The notes below the pieces were generated by a model. That model did not search any database. It was not told the DNA's origin and saw only the letters and a program-made list of their open reading frames with translations. Positions 1-6,641 of a stretch of 14,061 bases of DNA are shown in pieces. The DNA is taken from positions 1 through 14,061 of the forward strand of contig JAEZAW010000131.1 in NCBI GenBank assembly GCA_023430315.1, written 5' to 3'. Within the stretch, counting starts at the first letter, position 1; each line of letters starts with the position of its first letter. The translations under genes were made by a program, and so were the position numbers. This DNA comes from Pseudomonadota bacterium (lineage in GTDB: Bacteria > Pseudomonadota > Alphaproteobacteria > Rhizobiales > Hyphomicrobiaceae).

Positions 1-514
1 GTCCCATGAGCGCGGAAGCGAGCAGGGACCGAGCCTCCAGAACCGCCGGATCGTCCGGCGCGTGGCCGTGGCGGATCATCATGCCGGCCCGCGAGTGGTC
101 GGCGTTTAGCTTTGCCAGCCGTCCGCGGCTCCAGACATAGAGATGACTGTCGCCGACGCTGACCCAGTCGAGGCGCCCCTCGGCAACGACGGCGGCAACG
201 ACCGTGCTGCCCATGCCGCGCTCGTCCATCGGATCGCCTGCGCTGCGAATGCGTCCGTTGGCCTCTTCGATGGCTTCATCGAGGGCATCGCGGTCGGGAT
301 TGAGCCCGCCGAAGGCGCCGCTCGCCGCTCGCTCGCGGAAAGTCTCGATAACGATCCGGGCAGCCTGTGCGCCATCGGCGTGGCCGCCGAGCCCGTCCGC
401 GAGCACGAGCAGCGCCGCCTCGCCGCCCTCGCCGATGCGCACGATGGTGGCCGCATCCTGCTGCTCGGCCCGCGAGCCGATGGTCTCGGCCGTGGCGATA
501 TCCAGCTCGATCAT
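1..514 (-). CDS. PP2C-family serine/threonine protein phosphatase (partial, C-terminus beyond the window)
   Basis: The reading frame opens at ATG 514 and stays open for 171 codons to the left edge. It encodes a PPM/PP2C metal-dependent phosphatase, which in the cytoplasm removes phosphate from Ser/Thr residues, often opposing a Hanks-type kinase. Visible motifs are GSRAEQQD (residues 13-20, conserved Arg and first metal Asp), LADGLGGHADG (38-48, the DGxGGH metal motif), GMGSTVVAAV (100-109) and SVGDSHLYV (119-127, the GDS motif), followed by NADHS. The right-hand Asp of the family, usually near the C-terminus, is not in view. ATG 514 is chosen because the frame upstream has no better start and motif I falls at the usual distance from it. 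No strong Shine-Dalgarno sequence is visible. It lies 75 nt downstream of panC in the same direction, so co-transcription is possible. No kinase or FHA partner is in view. Confidence 0.9.
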   Translation of the reverse strand, partial: MIELDIATAETIGSRAEQQDAATIVRIGEGGEAALLVLADGLGGHADGAQAARIVIETFRERAASGAFGGLNPDRDALDEAIEEANGRIRSAGDPMDERGMGSTVVAAVVAEGRLDWVSVGDSHLYVWSRGRLAKLNADHSRAGMMIRHGHAPDDPAVLEARSLLASALMG

Positions 515-589
515 CCGACGGAGTCTGCGCTCTCGCCGCCCCGCTGTCCAATGAACGGCGGCGAACTCATCTGAATAACTGTGCGATCG

Positions 590-1447
590 CTAGGACTGGA
601 TCGCGATGTTGTCGATGAGGCGCGTCTTGCCGAGCCAGGCAGCCGCCAGCACGCGACCGGGCCCCTTTGCGGGATCGTAGGCGCCGAGCGTCGCGGCATC
701 CCGCACCGCGACGTAGTCGATCTGGCGGAAGCCGGCGGCAGTGAGCTTCCTTGCCGCGTCCTCGCAAGCCTCGTCGGCGTTTCCGCCCTTCAGGAGGTGT
801 GCTGCAACCTCGCTGATCACGCGATGGACGATCGGTGCGGTGCGCCGTTCGTCGGCAGAGAGATAGCGATTGCGGCTCGACATGGCGAGGCCATCGGCTT
901 CGCGCACGGTCGGCGCGCCGACGATCGAGAGCGGCATGTCGAGATCGCGCACGATCTGGCGAATGACGGCGAGCTGTTGAAAATCCTTCTCGCCGAATAC
1001 GGCAATGTCCGGGGTGACCTGCTGGAAGAGCTTCGTGCACACGGTCGCGACGCCGCCGAAGAAATGCGGCCTGAAATCTGTTTCGAGACCCTCCGATGCA
1101 CCGCCCGGCACGACGCGCGTCGCGAAGCCATCGGGATACATTTCCGCTGCCGTCGGCGCCCATACGAGATGGCAATCGGCGCGCGCAAGCTGGGTAACAT
1201 CGTCGTCGAACGTACGCGGATAGGTCGAGAAGTCCTCGGTCGGCGCGAATTGGGTTGGATTGACGAAGATCGAAGTGACGACGCGATCGCATGTTTCGAG
1301 CGCAAGGCGCACGAGCGAGATGTGCCCCTCGTGAAGCGCACCCATGGTCGGCACGAGGCCGATGCGCCGCCCTTCGTTACGCCATGTCCGCACGCGCAGC
1401 CTGAGGTCGGCCACCGTGGCGCTGACAGGTATGGGCGTCGTGGACAT
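590..1447 (-). CDS. panC: Pantothenate synthetase (pantoate--beta-alanine ligase)
   Basis: This 285-residue cytoplasmic enzyme condenses pantoate and beta-alanine with ATP, through a pantoyl-adenylate intermediate, to give pantothenate, the precursor of CoA. It is the usual family length. The nucleotidyltransferase signature is complete: PTMGALHEGH (33-42, the HxGH ATP motif), FVNPTQF (61-67), RPHFFGGVATV (126-136), FGEKDFQQL (151-159) and SSRNRYLS (190-197, the KMSKS-like loop). An in-frame ATG lies 8 codons upstream at 1471. ATG 1447 is preferred because GGAG at 1454-1457 sits 6 nt ahead of it and the protein then starts at the usual distance from the HxGH motif. The common partner panB is not in view. 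The stop is TAG at 590-592. Confidence 0.97.
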   Translation of the reverse strand: MSTTPIPVSATVADLRLRVRTWRNEGRRIGLVPTMGALHEGHISLVRLALETCDRVVTSIFVNPTQFAPTEDFSTYPRTFDDDVTQLARADCHLVWAPTAAEMYPDGFATRVVPGGASEGLETDFRPHFFGGVATVCTKLFQQVTPDIAVFGEKDFQQLAVIRQIVRDLDMPLSIVGAPTVREADGLAMSSRNRYLSADERRTAPIVHRVISEVAAHLLKGGNADEACEDAARKLTAAGFRQIDYVAVRDAATLGAYDPAKGPGRVLAAAWLGKTRLIDNIAIQS

Positions 1448-1656
1448 TTCCTGCTCCCAGATCGGCCGCACGTTTGCGCGGCATCATTTCCGGCGATCGA
1501 TTGTCGCTTAGGCGTCGGAAGTCAAGCCCGGTCTATGAGGGCCATTTATCGAGACCATTAAAACAATCAATTTGATCGTGTCGTCGATCACCCGCATATG
1601 ACGCCGCGAGCCGAAAACGGTTCGTCTTTTCGCTCCCAACAAAAAGATTGGCGATC
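1448..1656. other. Intergenic spacer upstream of panC
   Basis: This 209-nt spacer lies upstream of panC and, if the small plus-strand ORF is real, is a divergent promoter region. Positions 1545-1585 are clearly richer in A and T than the flanking genes. On the minus strand a CTTGACT segment (TTGACT at 1520-1525) matches an alphaproteobacterial sigma-70 -35 box and lies about 75 nt from the panC start. I could not find a well-spaced -10 box for it, so a panC promoter here is only an inference. No coding region was recognised. Confidence 0.4.
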
Positions 1657-1896
1657 ATGAGCAACTATCAGCACCGCGGCGCGATTGCGCTCGCATTCAT
1701 TCTCACCGTGGCCGGCGTGGCTGCGCTCTTCTCCGGTTTTGCGGAGATGAAGGAAGTCGCAGCAACCGAAGCACGCACGTGCAGCGGCAATCTCCACGCA
1801 CGAAGGCCGAGCGAGCAAACGCTCGTCGCGCCCGATGTGGCTGTACCGCGCTTGGCCTGCGAGCTCCAGCCGTCTCCCGGCGAGCGCCCGCGATGA
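1657..1896 (+). CDS. Possible small membrane-anchored protein, function unknown
   Basis: This open frame of 79 codons starts at ATG 1657; an in-frame TTG lies at 1648. The predicted protein has a short polar N-terminus, then one hydrophobic segment at about residues 8-29 (starting GAIALAFILTVAG) that could be a membrane anchor or uncleaved signal. A polar, Arg- and Pro-rich tail with two Cys follows. I do not recognise the family. In favour: it fills a gap between panC and the fsr terminator, and the N-terminal hydrophobic helix looks protein-like. Against: no clear Shine-Dalgarno sequence, modest third-position GC compared with neighbours, and no recognisable domain. The frame could be chance in GC-rich DNA. 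If it is real it would be transcribed divergently from panC and convergently to fsr. Confidence 0.4.
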   Translation: MSNYQHRGAIALAFILTVAGVAALFSGFAEMKEVAATEARTCSGNLHARRPSEQTLVAPDVAVPRLACELQPSPGERPR

Positions 1897-1917
1897 CCTT
1901 CGCCGTCGCGAGCGTCG

Positions 1918-1953
1918 CATAGAAAATACGGACGCCACGCAGGTGGCGTCCGT
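1918..1953 (-). terminator. Rho-independent terminator of the MFS exporter gene
   Basis: A perfect 11-bp inverted repeat (ACGGACGCCAC at 1928-1938 pairing with 1943-1953) encloses a 4-nt loop. Read on the minus strand, the stem begins 13 nt after the fsr stop codon and is followed by a T-rich run (ATTTTCT). Position, perfect stem and T tract fit an intrinsic terminator for fsr. On the plus strand the stem is followed by CGCGTTTCG, a poor T tract, so action on the plus strand is less likely. Confidence 0.85.
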
Positions 1954-1966
1954 CGCGTTTCGAGCC

Positions 1967-3172
1967 TTACGACGTCCGCGGCAGCAGGAAGGTCAGCAAG
2001 CCAAGGGCGGGCACCCAGGCCACGAACTTGAACACCGCGATGATGCCAACCCAGTCGGCGAGCAGGCCGAGCGCCGCCGCTGCGAGGCCGCCGAGTCCGA
2101 AGGCCAAGCCGTAGAACAGCCCGCCGACGAGGCCCACGCGGTGCGGCACGAGGTCGATCGCGTAGATCAGGATGGCCGAGAACGCGCTCGCCATGATGAG
2201 ACTGATGATCACACTGAGCACGCCCGTCCAGAAGAGGTCCGCGTAGGGCAGGATGAGTGCGAAGGGCAACGCGCCGAGGATCGAGAGCCAGATCACGCGA
2301 TGGCGGCCGATCCGGTCGCCGACCATGCCGCCGATGATCACGCCAAGTGCGCCGACAACGAGATACAGGAACAGCATGATCTGCGAGAGCTGCACCGAAA
2401 CGCCGAAGCGCTCGATCAGGTAGAACGTGTAGTAGGACGAGAAGGCTGCGGTGTAGGCGTTCTTCGACAGCAGGATCAGGATCAGAATCGCTATGGCGAA
2501 CAGCACCTGCCCGCTCGAGAGCTGGGCAGCTGACGGGCCGGCCGACTGGCTCGGCGACTTCGCCGCTGCGGCCGCGGCCTGCGAGCGGCGCATCTCGGCA
2601 TAGCGCATGCCCGTCCACGCCATGAGCACCATCGCCACGAGCGCGACGACCGACATCCAGGCGAGGCTCGATTGCCCGCGCGGCACGACGATCATGGCGG
2701 CGAGCAACGGTCCCGCGGCATATCCGACGTGGCCGCCGATCTGGAAGATGCCCTGAGCAAAGCCCTGCTGGCCGGCAGCTGCGTGGCGCGCCATGCGCGT
2801 CGCTTCGGGATGGAACACGGCCGAGCCTAGGCCGATCATGGCCGCCGAGAGCAGGATCATCGTGTAGTTCGGCGCGAATGCGAGGCCGAAGAGGCCGGTG
2901 AGCGTCGCGCCCATGCCGGCCACCATCGCATAGGGCCATGGCCGGGCATCCGTCACATGGCCGAGAACCGGCTGCAGGAGCGAGGACGTGACCTGGAAGG
3001 CCAGCGTGATCAGGCCGATCTGGGCGAAGTCCAGGGCGTACGCCTCTTTGATCAGAGGGTACATGGCCGGGATCATCGACTGGATGAGGTCGTTCAGCAG
3101 GTGCGCACCGCTGAGCGCGACCAGGATCGGCAGCAGCGGTCGGGATGTGGCATTGGCAAGCGTGGCTGTCAT
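1967..3172 (-). CDS. fsr: MFS exporter, fosmidomycin resistance (Fsr) family
   Basis: This 401-residue inner-membrane protein is close in length to E. coli Fsr and has about twelve predicted transmembrane segments. Its sequence follows Fsr through most of its length: HLLNDLIQSMIPAMYPL (24-40), SSLLQPVLG (63-71), GSAVFHPEATRMAR (116-129) and GDRIGR (285-290), the loop motif of the second half. An Ala/Ser-rich cytoplasmic linker at about 190-220 joins the two six-helix halves. The family exports small molecules by proton antiport; fosmidomycin is the known E. coli substrate, and the natural substrate is unclear. I chose ATG 3172, where homology to Fsr begins soon after. A TTG at 3217 would add 15 unconserved residues, and neither start has a strong ribosome binding site. 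It lies 99 nt downstream of the RlmL-like gene and ends at a clear terminator. Confidence 0.92.
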   Translation of the reverse strand: MTATLANATSRPLLPILVALSGAHLLNDLIQSMIPAMYPLIKEAYALDFAQIGLITLAFQVTSSLLQPVLGHVTDARPWPYAMVAGMGATLTGLFGLAFAPNYTMILLSAAMIGLGSAVFHPEATRMARHAAAGQQGFAQGIFQIGGHVGYAAGPLLAAMIVVPRGQSSLAWMSVVALVAMVLMAWTGMRYAEMRRSQAAAAAAKSPSQSAGPSAAQLSSGQVLFAIAILILILLSKNAYTAAFSSYYTFYLIERFGVSVQLSQIMLFLYLVVGALGVIIGGMVGDRIGRHRVIWLSILGALPFALILPYADLFWTGVLSVIISLIMASAFSAILIYAIDLVPHRVGLVGGLFYGLAFGLGGLAAAALGLLADWVGIIAVFKFVAWVPALGLLTFLLPRTS

Positions 3173-3271
3173 GGCCGGGGAGCAATGATCCGTGCCGGTC
3201 CGGCCGTCAACTGACAAGAGCGTGGCGCATGACGGGCATTCAGGGCGAGGTGGGACTTATGTCCGGACCAC

Positions 3272-4387
3272 TCAAGGAAGTGCATCCGTCCTAAACAACG
3301 TCACCCTGATCCCGCCATGCGCGACGGGAGCCGTGGTGGGCAGGAAGGGCAGGCCGGTCGCCTTGGCAAGCCAGCTCTCATTCGTGACGAGGCCCACGCG
3401 CCAGCCGGAGAAGCGGGCCCGTAGTGTCTCGCCGAGCGCGCGATAGAGGGCTTCGAGGCGCTTCTTGTCGCCGACGCGGTCGCCGTAGGGCGGGTTCACG
3501 ATGACGAGGCCCGGCGGTCCCGGTGGCGGCATGAGGTCGCTGACGGCGTGGTGGCGGAACTCGATAAGATCGGCAACGCTGGCGCGCGCGGCATTGGCGC
3601 GGCTCATCTCGATGGCGCCGGCATCGCGGTCACTTCCATAAAATAGAAAGTCCGGCTTCCCGGTGGGAGGCTCGCGACGCATCTCGTTCCAAACTTCAGG
3701 ATCGAAAGTCGCAAGCTGCTCGAATGCGAAGTGCCGCTCGCGACCGGGCTGCAAGCTCGCGGCAATCTCCGCCGCCTCGATGACGAACGTACCTGATCCG
3801 CACATGGGATCGACGACGGGCTCCGTACCGACATAGCCGCATTGGCGCAGGAAGAGCGCGGCCATGGTCTCGCGCAAGGGCGCCTTGTTGACCGCCACCT
3901 TGAAGCCGCGCTTGTGCAGCAGCTCGCCCGAGGTGTCGACGCTGATCGTGCAGAGGTCGTTCTCGACGCGCGCCATAACGGTGACCGGCGCGTCCTCCTC
4001 CGGCTGTGCGCCAAGTTCTTCGCGAATGGCCTTCTCGATGCGCTGCGCAGCGGCACCGGAATGATAGATCTTCGAGGTTCTGCACGTCGCCTCGACGCGG
4101 AACGGCACATCGGCGCGCAACACGTCGCCCCATGGTACGCGGCGGGCCCGCTTCTCGAGCTCTGTGAGATGAAAAACGCGGAATACATTGATACGCGCGA
4201 GCACCTTGTTCGCCCCGCGCACTTTCAGGTTCGCGCGCCACGCATCGCGCCAGTTACCGTTGACCGTCACACCGCCCGGGACTTGCTTCGCCGCCCTGAA
4301 ACGGAGCGACTTCACTTCCTCCCACAGCACGGCTTCCAGGCCCGGTGCGGTGGCGATGAAAATCTCGAAGTGGTCTGCGGGTTTCAT
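3272..4387 (-). CDS. THUMP-domain class I SAM-dependent RNA methyltransferase, RlmL-like
   Basis: The 371-residue protein matches the N-terminal half of E. coli RlmL (YcbY), which methylates the N2 of G2445 in 23S rRNA. It lacks the C-terminal RlmK domain of the E. coli fusion, as many alphaproteobacterial homologues do. A ferredoxin-like and THUMP RNA-binding region covers about residues 5-155. The Rossmann methyltransferase follows, with HKRGFKV and KAPLRETMAA (158-177), motif I DPMCGSGTFVIEAA (193-206), GSDRD (251-255, acidic end of strand 2) and the catalytic NPPYG (298-302). ATG 4387 is taken as the start; a TTG immediately precedes it. The exact target nucleotide cannot be settled from sequence. 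It is divergent from the small gene at 4469 and co-directional with fsr. Confidence 0.9.
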   Translation of the reverse strand: MKPADHFEIFIATAPGLEAVLWEEVKSLRFRAAKQVPGGVTVNGNWRDAWRANLKVRGANKVLARINVFRVFHLTELEKRARRVPWGDVLRADVPFRVEATCRTSKIYHSGAAAQRIEKAIREELGAQPEEDAPVTVMARVENDLCTISVDTSGELLHKRGFKVAVNKAPLRETMAALFLRQCGYVGTEPVVDPMCGSGTFVIEAAEIAASLQPGRERHFAFEQLATFDPEVWNEMRREPPTGKPDFLFYGSDRDAGAIEMSRANAARASVADLIEFRHHAVSDLMPPPGPPGLVIVNPPYGDRVGDKKRLEALYRALGETLRARFSGWRVGLVTNESWLAKATGLPFLPTTAPVAHGGIRVTLFRTDALP

Positions 4388-4454
4388 CAATGCCAGTCCA
4401 AGGCGAACTCTTCGTCGCTTCTCGCGTTGGGTAGGTTAGTCTCCGCCATAGCAT

Positions 4455-4459
4455 GGAGG
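4455..4459 (+). promoter_or_regulatory. Strong Shine-Dalgarno sequence for the small gene at 4469
   Basis: GGAGG lies 9 nt before ATG 4469. This is one of the best ribosome binding sites in the window and is the main reason to accept the short gene that follows as real. Confidence 0.75.
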
Positions 4460-4468
4460 ATGTGAGCA

Positions 4469-4675
4469 ATGCTGGACTATTTGAAATCACTGATCTGGCC
4501 TGACCAGACGTTTGATGCCGACGAGCGCCGCCGCCAGGAGACCGAGAAGGACCAACAAGCGCGCAAGTTGGAAATGGATGAGCCGATGGCAGGCGCAGGT
4601 GCCATGCTGGCCGCCGAACAAAACGAGTCAGGGACTGGCGAAAACCTAGAGCGAGCGACCCGCGATCACGGCTGA
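4469..4675 (+). CDS. Small charged hypothetical protein
   Basis: This gene encodes 68 residues and I do not recognise the family. The N-terminus (MLDYLKSLIWPDQTF) is amphipathic to hydrophobic. Residues 18-36 are dense in Arg, Glu, Lys and Gln and probably form a charged helix. The Ala/Gly-rich middle and Glu/Asn-rich tail look disordered. There is no signal peptide and no Cys. Evidence that it is translated is the near-consensus GGAGG 9 nt upstream and the compact position between two real genes. It is divergent from the RlmL-like gene, with an 81-nt spacer that must hold its promoter. Its TGA at 4673-4675 directly abuts the stop of the convergent methyltransferase gene. It is most likely a soluble cytoplasmic protein of unknown role. 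Confidence 0.7.
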   Translation: MLDYLKSLIWPDQTFDADERRRQETEKDQQARKLEMDEPMAGAGAMLAAEQNESGTGENLERATRDHG

Positions 4676-5449
4676 TCACTCCAGCGGCGCAAGGCGCGTG
4701 TCGAGTGCGAGCACGAGGCACCAGTGCGGCTCGAACGTCGCGCCCATCGGCCATACGTTGGCGCGATAGGCTTCGAGCAGGCCTGCCTCGTATTTCTTGA
4801 ACCAGGTCTTCTGGCAGAGAATGAACTTGGTCGCGGCATAGATCGACTCGCGGTCGATGATGCAAAGCACCGTCATTTCCGAATGCCGGTCGAGGTAGGC
4901 CTGCACCGCCAGCATCAGCGTCGGGTAGCCCGGATGCAGCATGTCATCGAGCACGATGACGCCGCCCTCGCCGATTACTGCCGTCGCGAGTTCCAGATCC
5001 TTGGTCAGCGCCGCCTGCGTGTGCTCACCGTCGACGTGAATGAGGCGCACCTTCTCGCCGCCGAGCTTCGCCAGCAGTTCCTCCGGCGCCATCTTGTTGC
5101 TGTCGGCCTTCCACGTGATGCGCTTGTCCGTCGGCACGCCCTGGCGCACGCAGTTCGCCTCGAAGCGGTCGATCACCTGCGGGTTCGGCCACTCGAAAAT
5201 GTCGATGCCGAGGGCGCGCTCGCCGTCCTGCAGCGCTTTCGCCAGCGCGATGAAGAAGCGCCCCTCGAAGGCGCCGAGCTCCGCGACCGGCCCTTTAACA
5301 CCAAGCTCCGATTGAATGCGCATGAGCCCGCAGCAGACGGCCGCCGCGAAGCGCGACGACATGCCGATCACTTTGTCGTAGCTCTCATCGAGATAGGCAT
5401 CGACGGCCGGAATGCCGGAGCTGACGGTGGCCGGTGTTGTCATGCACAT
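4676..5449 (-). CDS. Class I SAM-dependent methyltransferase (Methyltransf_24 type), substrate unknown
   Basis: The 257-residue protein has the class I Rossmann methyltransferase pattern: motif I VAELGAFEGRF (55-65), GIDIFEW (81-87, strand 2 acidic residue), IHVDGEHT (137-144) and GVIVLDDM (163-170). The DGEHT and LDDM motifs fit the Methyltransf_24 group, whose members often modify small molecules, sugars or lipids, but the substrate cannot be deduced. There is no signal peptide, so it should be cytoplasmic. Two in-frame ATGs (5449 and 5443) are possible. The first is preferred because AGGA at 5455-5458 is 5 nt from it. That ribosome site overlaps the stop codon of the upstream lyase gene, so the two genes form an operon with likely translational coupling. 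No methyltransferase is an obvious companion of malyl-CoA lyase, so a shared pathway is only an inference. Confidence 0.85.
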   Translation of the reverse strand: MCMTTPATVSSGIPAVDAYLDESYDKVIGMSSRFAAAVCCGLMRIQSELGVKGPVAELGAFEGRFFIALAKALQDGERALGIDIFEWPNPQVIDRFEANCVRQGVPTDKRITWKADSNKMAPEELLAKLGGEKVRLIHVDGEHTQAALTKDLELATAVIGEGGVIVLDDMLHPGYPTLMLAVQAYLDRHSEMTVLCIIDRESIYAATKFILCQKTWFKKYEAGLLEAYRANVWPMGATFEPHWCLVLALDTRLAPLE

Positions 5450-5454
5450 TCCAA

Positions 5455-5459
5455 TCCTA
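5455..5459 (-). promoter_or_regulatory. Shine-Dalgarno sequence overlapping the lyase stop codon
   Basis: On the minus strand the lyase stop TAG (5459-5457) shares two bases with AGGA (5458-5455), which lies 5 nt before the methyltransferase ATG at 5449. The arrangement favours translational coupling and supports 5449 over 5443 as the start. Confidence 0.6.
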
Positions 5460-6509
5460 GAAGCCGTAGAGCGCGGCTCGCTCGGGATCCTTCGTCGCGA
5501 CGAGCTTGGCGAGATCCACGATCACCTTCGCCTGTTTCCATGTCGCGTCGTCCTGGAACTTGCCGTCGACGATCGCGGCGCCGGTGCCGTCCGGCATGGC
5601 GGCGAGAATCTTCTTCGCAAATGCGACTTCATCAGGGTCGGGGCTAAAAACGCGCTTGGCAATATCGATCTGTGTCGGATGCAGCGACCAGGCGCCGAGG
5701 CAGCCTTGCAGGAACGAGTTTCGGAACTGCGACTCGCACGCCTTGAGATCAGCGAAGTCACCGAACGGTCCGTAGAACGGCTTGATGCCGACGCTCAGGC
5801 AGGCATCGACCATCTTCTGAACCGTGTAGTGCCAGAGATCCTGCTGCGCGAAGGCGCGCGCGCTGCCGTCCGTGGTCGCGTCGGCGATGACGCCATAGTC
5901 GGGATGCCCGCCGCCGACGCGGGTGGTCTTCATGCCGCGTGATGCCGCGAGATCGGCCGGGCCAAGGCTCATGCCGTGCATGCGCGGCGAGGCCGCGGCG
6001 ATCGCCTCGACATTCTTCACGCCCTCGGCCGTCTCCAGAATGGCGTGGATGAGAATGGGTTTCTTGATGCCACTCTTGGCTTCGAGCTGCGCGAGGAGCT
6101 GGTCGAGATAGTGGATGTCCCACGGCCCTTCGACCTTGGGCAGCATCATCACGTCGAGCTTGTGGCCGATCGCCGGCACGATCGCCATGATGTCGTCGAG
6201 GCCCCAAGGCGAGTTCAGGCAATTGATGCGCGTCCACAGGCCCGTGCTGCCGAAGTCGTTGGCATTGGCCATCTCGATGAAGCCGGCGCGTGCATTCTCC
6301 TTCTGGTCGGCAGGAATGGCGTCCTCGAGATTGCCGAGCACCACATCGACCTGCGTGATGATCTCCGGCAGGCGTGCGCGGATCTTCGCGTTATGCGGCG
6401 GCACGAAGTGGATCATGCGCTCGAGACGCACGGGAAGCTGCCGGTAGGGCTCGGGAGCGCCGGTTGCGAGGGCTGCGAAGAATTTTGCCGGGGTGCGGGT
6501 CACGCTCAT
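5457..6509 (-). CDS. CoA ester lyase, HpcH/HpaI aldolase/CitE family (malyl-CoA/beta-methylmalyl-CoA lyase-like)
   Basis: This 350-residue protein belongs to the CitE-like TIM-barrel lyases, which cleave or form CoA esters of hydroxy acids with Mg2+, for example malyl-CoA to acetyl-CoA plus glyoxylate. Family landmarks occur in order: LEDAIPADQK (61-70), TRINCLNSPW (93-102, substrate Arg), MLPKVEGPWD (122-131), ILETAEGVKNVEAI (157-170, metal-binding Glu159), LGPADLAAS (182-190, metal-binding Asp186) and SLHPTQI (275-281, in the C-terminal lid). It differs from the canonical approximately 320-residue Mcl1/MclA: the N-terminus is about 20 residues longer, and RMIHFVPPHN (31-40) replaces the usual RSELFVPGS-type segment. 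Its substrate may therefore differ. Glyoxylate or ethylmalonyl-CoA metabolism is a plausible but unproven setting. AGGA 11 nt upstream supports ATG 6509. It is the first gene of a pair with the methyltransferase 7 nt downstream. Confidence 0.85.
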   Translation of the reverse strand: MSVTRTPAKFFAALATGAPEPYRQLPVRLERMIHFVPPHNAKIRARLPEIITQVDVVLGNLEDAIPADQKENARAGFIEMANANDFGSTGLWTRINCLNSPWGLDDIMAIVPAIGHKLDVMMLPKVEGPWDIHYLDQLLAQLEAKSGIKKPILIHAILETAEGVKNVEAIAAASPRMHGMSLGPADLAASRGMKTTRVGGGHPDYGVIADATTDGSARAFAQQDLWHYTVQKMVDACLSVGIKPFYGPFGDFADLKACESQFRNSFLQGCLGAWSLHPTQIDIAKRVFSPDPDEVAFAKKILAAMPDGTGAAIVDGKFQDDATWKQAKVIVDLAKLVATKDPERAALYGF

Positions 6510-6641
6510 GGGTCGCTCGTCCTCGCTGAAATAAGCTGCGCTAGCAGGCCTCTTTGTAACGTGGCCTTCGCAACTGCGAAAGACGACCTGTCAGGGCGGT
6601 TTGCCGGAAGGGTGGGCAGAAGCCGGCACGACGGACCGCCG

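Noticed and set aside
583..590. GCGATCGC palindrome at the end of panC
   Set aside because: A single octamer, not repeated elsewhere as far as I noticed; no evidence of function.
581..1561. 326-codon plus-strand frame antisense to panC
   Set aside because: Arises from GC-rich codon structure opposite panC; no recognisable domain, and panC is complete on the other strand.
1668..3185. Long minus-strand open frame (505 codons) over the fsr locus
   Set aside because: It is the +1-shifted shadow of the MFS gene: Arg/Pro/His-rich, with no domain, while the other frame gives a full Fsr-family protein.
6567..6580. TTCGCA-AC-TGCGAA inverted repeat between the lyase and acyltransferase genes
   Set aside because: Only 6 bp with a 2-nt loop and no T tract after it; too weak to call a terminator or operator.
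6603..6627. GCCGG/CCGGC arms downstream of the second acyltransferase
   Set aside because: Five-bp arms with a 15-nt loop and no following T run; expected by chance at this GC content.
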